Below are positions 5,526 through 6,563 of a stretch of DNA of 6,563 nt, in pieces; position 1 is the stretch's first letter; each line of letters opens with the position of its first letter. The notes below the pieces were generated by a model, which was not told where the DNA came from, did no database searches, and saw only the letters and a list, made by a program, of their open reading frames with translations. A program made the position numbers and the translations under genes. The DNA is from Bdellovibrionales bacterium (GTDB lineage Bacteria; Bdellovibrionota; JAFGOL01): assembly GCA_022710165.1 (NCBI GenBank), contig JAKLHL010000083.1, positions 1 to 6,563 of the forward strand, given 5' to 3'.

Positions 5526-6166
5526 AAACCAAGGTCCTCCAGTTGTTTTACCATGTAATCTGGAGAACGAGAGGCATCTATTGATACCAGTATTTTTTTA
5601 GCTCTATAAAAATCAACCAGCGGCGCTGTTTGCTTTTCATAAGCCTCTAATCTCTCTTTAACGACCTCTTCTGTGTCGTCCTTTCTTTGTATTAAGGCTG
5701 TTCCACAACCGTCACAAATGCCGTCTTTTTTAGGCTTTACAGTCTCTATATGATAAACGTTCCCGCAACAAGGACAGCTCCTTCTTCCAGTTATCCTTCT
5801 TATGATGAGACTTTTATCAACGTCGAGAAGTATCACGGCGGTTATTTTAAGGTCCTTGTCCTTTATTATTGCGTCAAGAGCCTGAGCTTGAGGTATGGTG
5901 CGAGGGAACCCGTCAAGGATGAACCCTTTCTTTACGTCATCCTTTGAGAACCTTTCCTCTACAACACCTATAGTTACATCGTCGGGGACCAGCTGTCCGT
6001 TCTTCATGTACACCGACGCCTGTGCGCCCATGGCAGTATTGTTCTTTACCGCTTCCCTGAACATGTCACCCGTCGATATGTGGGACACGCCCCAACGGGT
6101 CTTCATATGCTGTGCAAGTGTTCCTTTGCCGCTCCCGGGTGCTCCCAGGAGGATTACTGAGTTCAT
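5522..6166 (-). CDS. adk: Adenylate kinase with zinc-type LID
   Basis: This enzyme catalyses ATP + AMP = 2 ADP and keeps the adenylate pool balanced. The 214 residues are the normal long-form length. The P-loop GAPGSGKGT is at 8-16; the AMP-binding segment begins at STGDMFREA (31-39); DGFPRT is at 85-90; and QRKDDTEEVVKERL is at 160-173. The LID domain (about 126-163) carries C131, C134, C151 and C154 in a CxxCG...CDxCG pattern, a structural zinc site seen in many Gram-positive and some Gram-negative enzymes and absent from E. coli Adk. An additional C133 lies between the first pair. The ATG overlaps the secY stop as ATGA, with AGGGG (6176-6180) 9 nt upstream, and its own stop overlaps the map start, so the three genes look translationally coupled. 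Confidence 0.98.
   Translation of the reverse strand: MNSVILLGAPGSGKGTLAQHMKTRWGVSHISTGDMFREAVKNNTAMGAQASVYMKNGQLVPDDVTIGVVEERFSKDDVKKGFILDGFPRTIPQAQALDAIIKDKDLKITAVILLDVDKSLIIRRITGRRSCPCCGNVYHIETVKPKKDGICDGCGTALIQRKDDTEEVVKERLEAYEKQTAPLVDFYRAKKILVSIDASRSPDYMVKQLEDLGF
5536..5540 (-). promoter_or_regulatory. Shine-Dalgarno site supporting the map TTG start
   Basis: GGAGG inside the last codons of adk lies 10 nt before the TTG of map. Together with the TTGA stop-start overlap it favours TTG over the downstream ATG at codon 13. Confidence 0.65.
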
Positions 6167-6563
6167 CCTCTTCTGCCCCTAAGACGAGCGTTCTTTATGA
6201 ACCCGTCGTAGTTCCTGGTCAAAAGATATGATTCTATTTGTGATACAGTATCCAAGGCAACGCCGATCAATATGAGGAGTGAAGTTCCTCCAAAATAGAA
6301 CGGCACCTTGAACTTGTAGGTCATGATCTCTGGAAGTACGCAAACTGCAGCAATGTACAGTGCTCCGACAAGTGTTATCCTTGTAAGAACAGCGTCTATA
6401 TAATCAGAGGTGGTCTTACCAGGCCTTATACCAGGTATGAAACCTCCATTCCTTTTAAGGTTCTCTGCAACGTCAACTGGGTTGAAAGTTACAGCTGTAT
6501 AGAAATATGTGAAGAATATTATGAGCGATACATATACGAGGTTATAAACAAGGGACCTGCTCA
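6163..6563 (-). CDS. secY: Protein translocase subunit SecY, C-terminal part (truncated by window edge)
   Basis: SecY is the channel-forming subunit of the SecYEG translocon in the cytoplasmic membrane. The frame is open from the right edge to a TGA at 6163-6165, giving the last 132 residues. They match the SecY C-terminal third: a hydrophobic helix (LVYVSLIIFFTYFYTAV, about 8-24 of the visible part, probably TM8), then the conserved NPVDVAENLKRNGGFIPGIRPG. This is the cytoplasmic C5 loop; the arginine of PGIRPG, corresponding to E. coli R357, is important for SecA coupling. Next come TM9 (ending at about LYIAAVCVLPEIM) and TM10 (GGTSLLILIGVALDTVSQIES), and a short basic tail ending RLRGRRG. 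The N-terminus lies beyond the window. It overlaps adk by 4 nt. The reading was done from the reverse complement by hand and has no interruption. Confidence 0.96.
   Translation of the reverse strand, partial: SRSLVYNLVYVSLIIFFTYFYTAVTFNPVDVAENLKRNGGFIPGIRPGKTTSDYIDAVLTRITLVGALYIAAVCVLPEIMTYKFKVPFYFGGTSLLILIGVALDTVSQIESYLLTRNYDGFIKNARLRGRRG

Noticed and set aside
1..6563. tRNA, rRNA, CRISPR, mobile element or phage genes
   Set aside because: None seen. Almost the whole window is taken by recognised housekeeping genes with short gaps, and no repeated spacers or transposase-like frames occur.

Overview
The window is a piece of an ordinary bacterial chromosome carrying two gene groups that face each other. 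On the minus strand, reading from the right edge leftward, lies the distal half of the spc ribosomal operon followed by the alpha operon: secY (C-terminal part only), adk, map, infA, rpmJ, rpsM, rpsK, rpsD, rpoA, rplQ. On the plus strand, from the left edge, lie the C-terminal part of a TPR-repeat protein and folE (GTP cyclohydrolase I). The two groups converge tail to tail at 1186-1308.

The minus-strand group is the core of gene expression. It covers membrane protein insertion (SecY), adenylate balance (Adk), removal of the initiator methionine (Map), translation initiation (IF-1), four ribosomal proteins upstream of rpoA (L36, S13, S11, S4), the alpha subunit of RNA polymerase, and L17. Genes are tightly packed. 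secY-adk and adk-map overlap by 4 nt (ATGA and TTGA), and the other gaps are 13-33 nt. The exception is the 93-nt infA-rpmJ gap, which holds a near-consensus sigma-70-type promoter (TTGACA, 18 bp, TATAGT). The operon ends in a strong intrinsic terminator just after rplQ. On the plus strand the TPR gene and folE are 10 nt apart, and the folE Shine-Dalgarno sequence lies inside the last codons of the TPR gene, so they are probably cotranscribed.

The organism cannot be named from this window. It is a bacterium with moderate base composition, slightly AT-rich by eye, that prefers AUA for isoleucine and AGA/AGG for arginine even in ribosomal genes. It uses TTG as start codon for two essential genes (rpsD, map). 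S4, L36 and Adk are all zinc-cysteine forms. The RpoA N-terminus (a WRSLIRPK-type opening) resembles my recollection of deltaproteobacterial/Desulfobacterota-like sequences, but that is a weak inference.

I found no mobile element, CRISPR array, RNA gene or previously undescribed system. No stretch of more than 300 bases lacks a gene. The observations worth a second look are regulatory: the internal promoter with an overlapping hairpin, forced TTG starts, stop-start overlaps, the codon bias, and the folded tail-to-tail junction.
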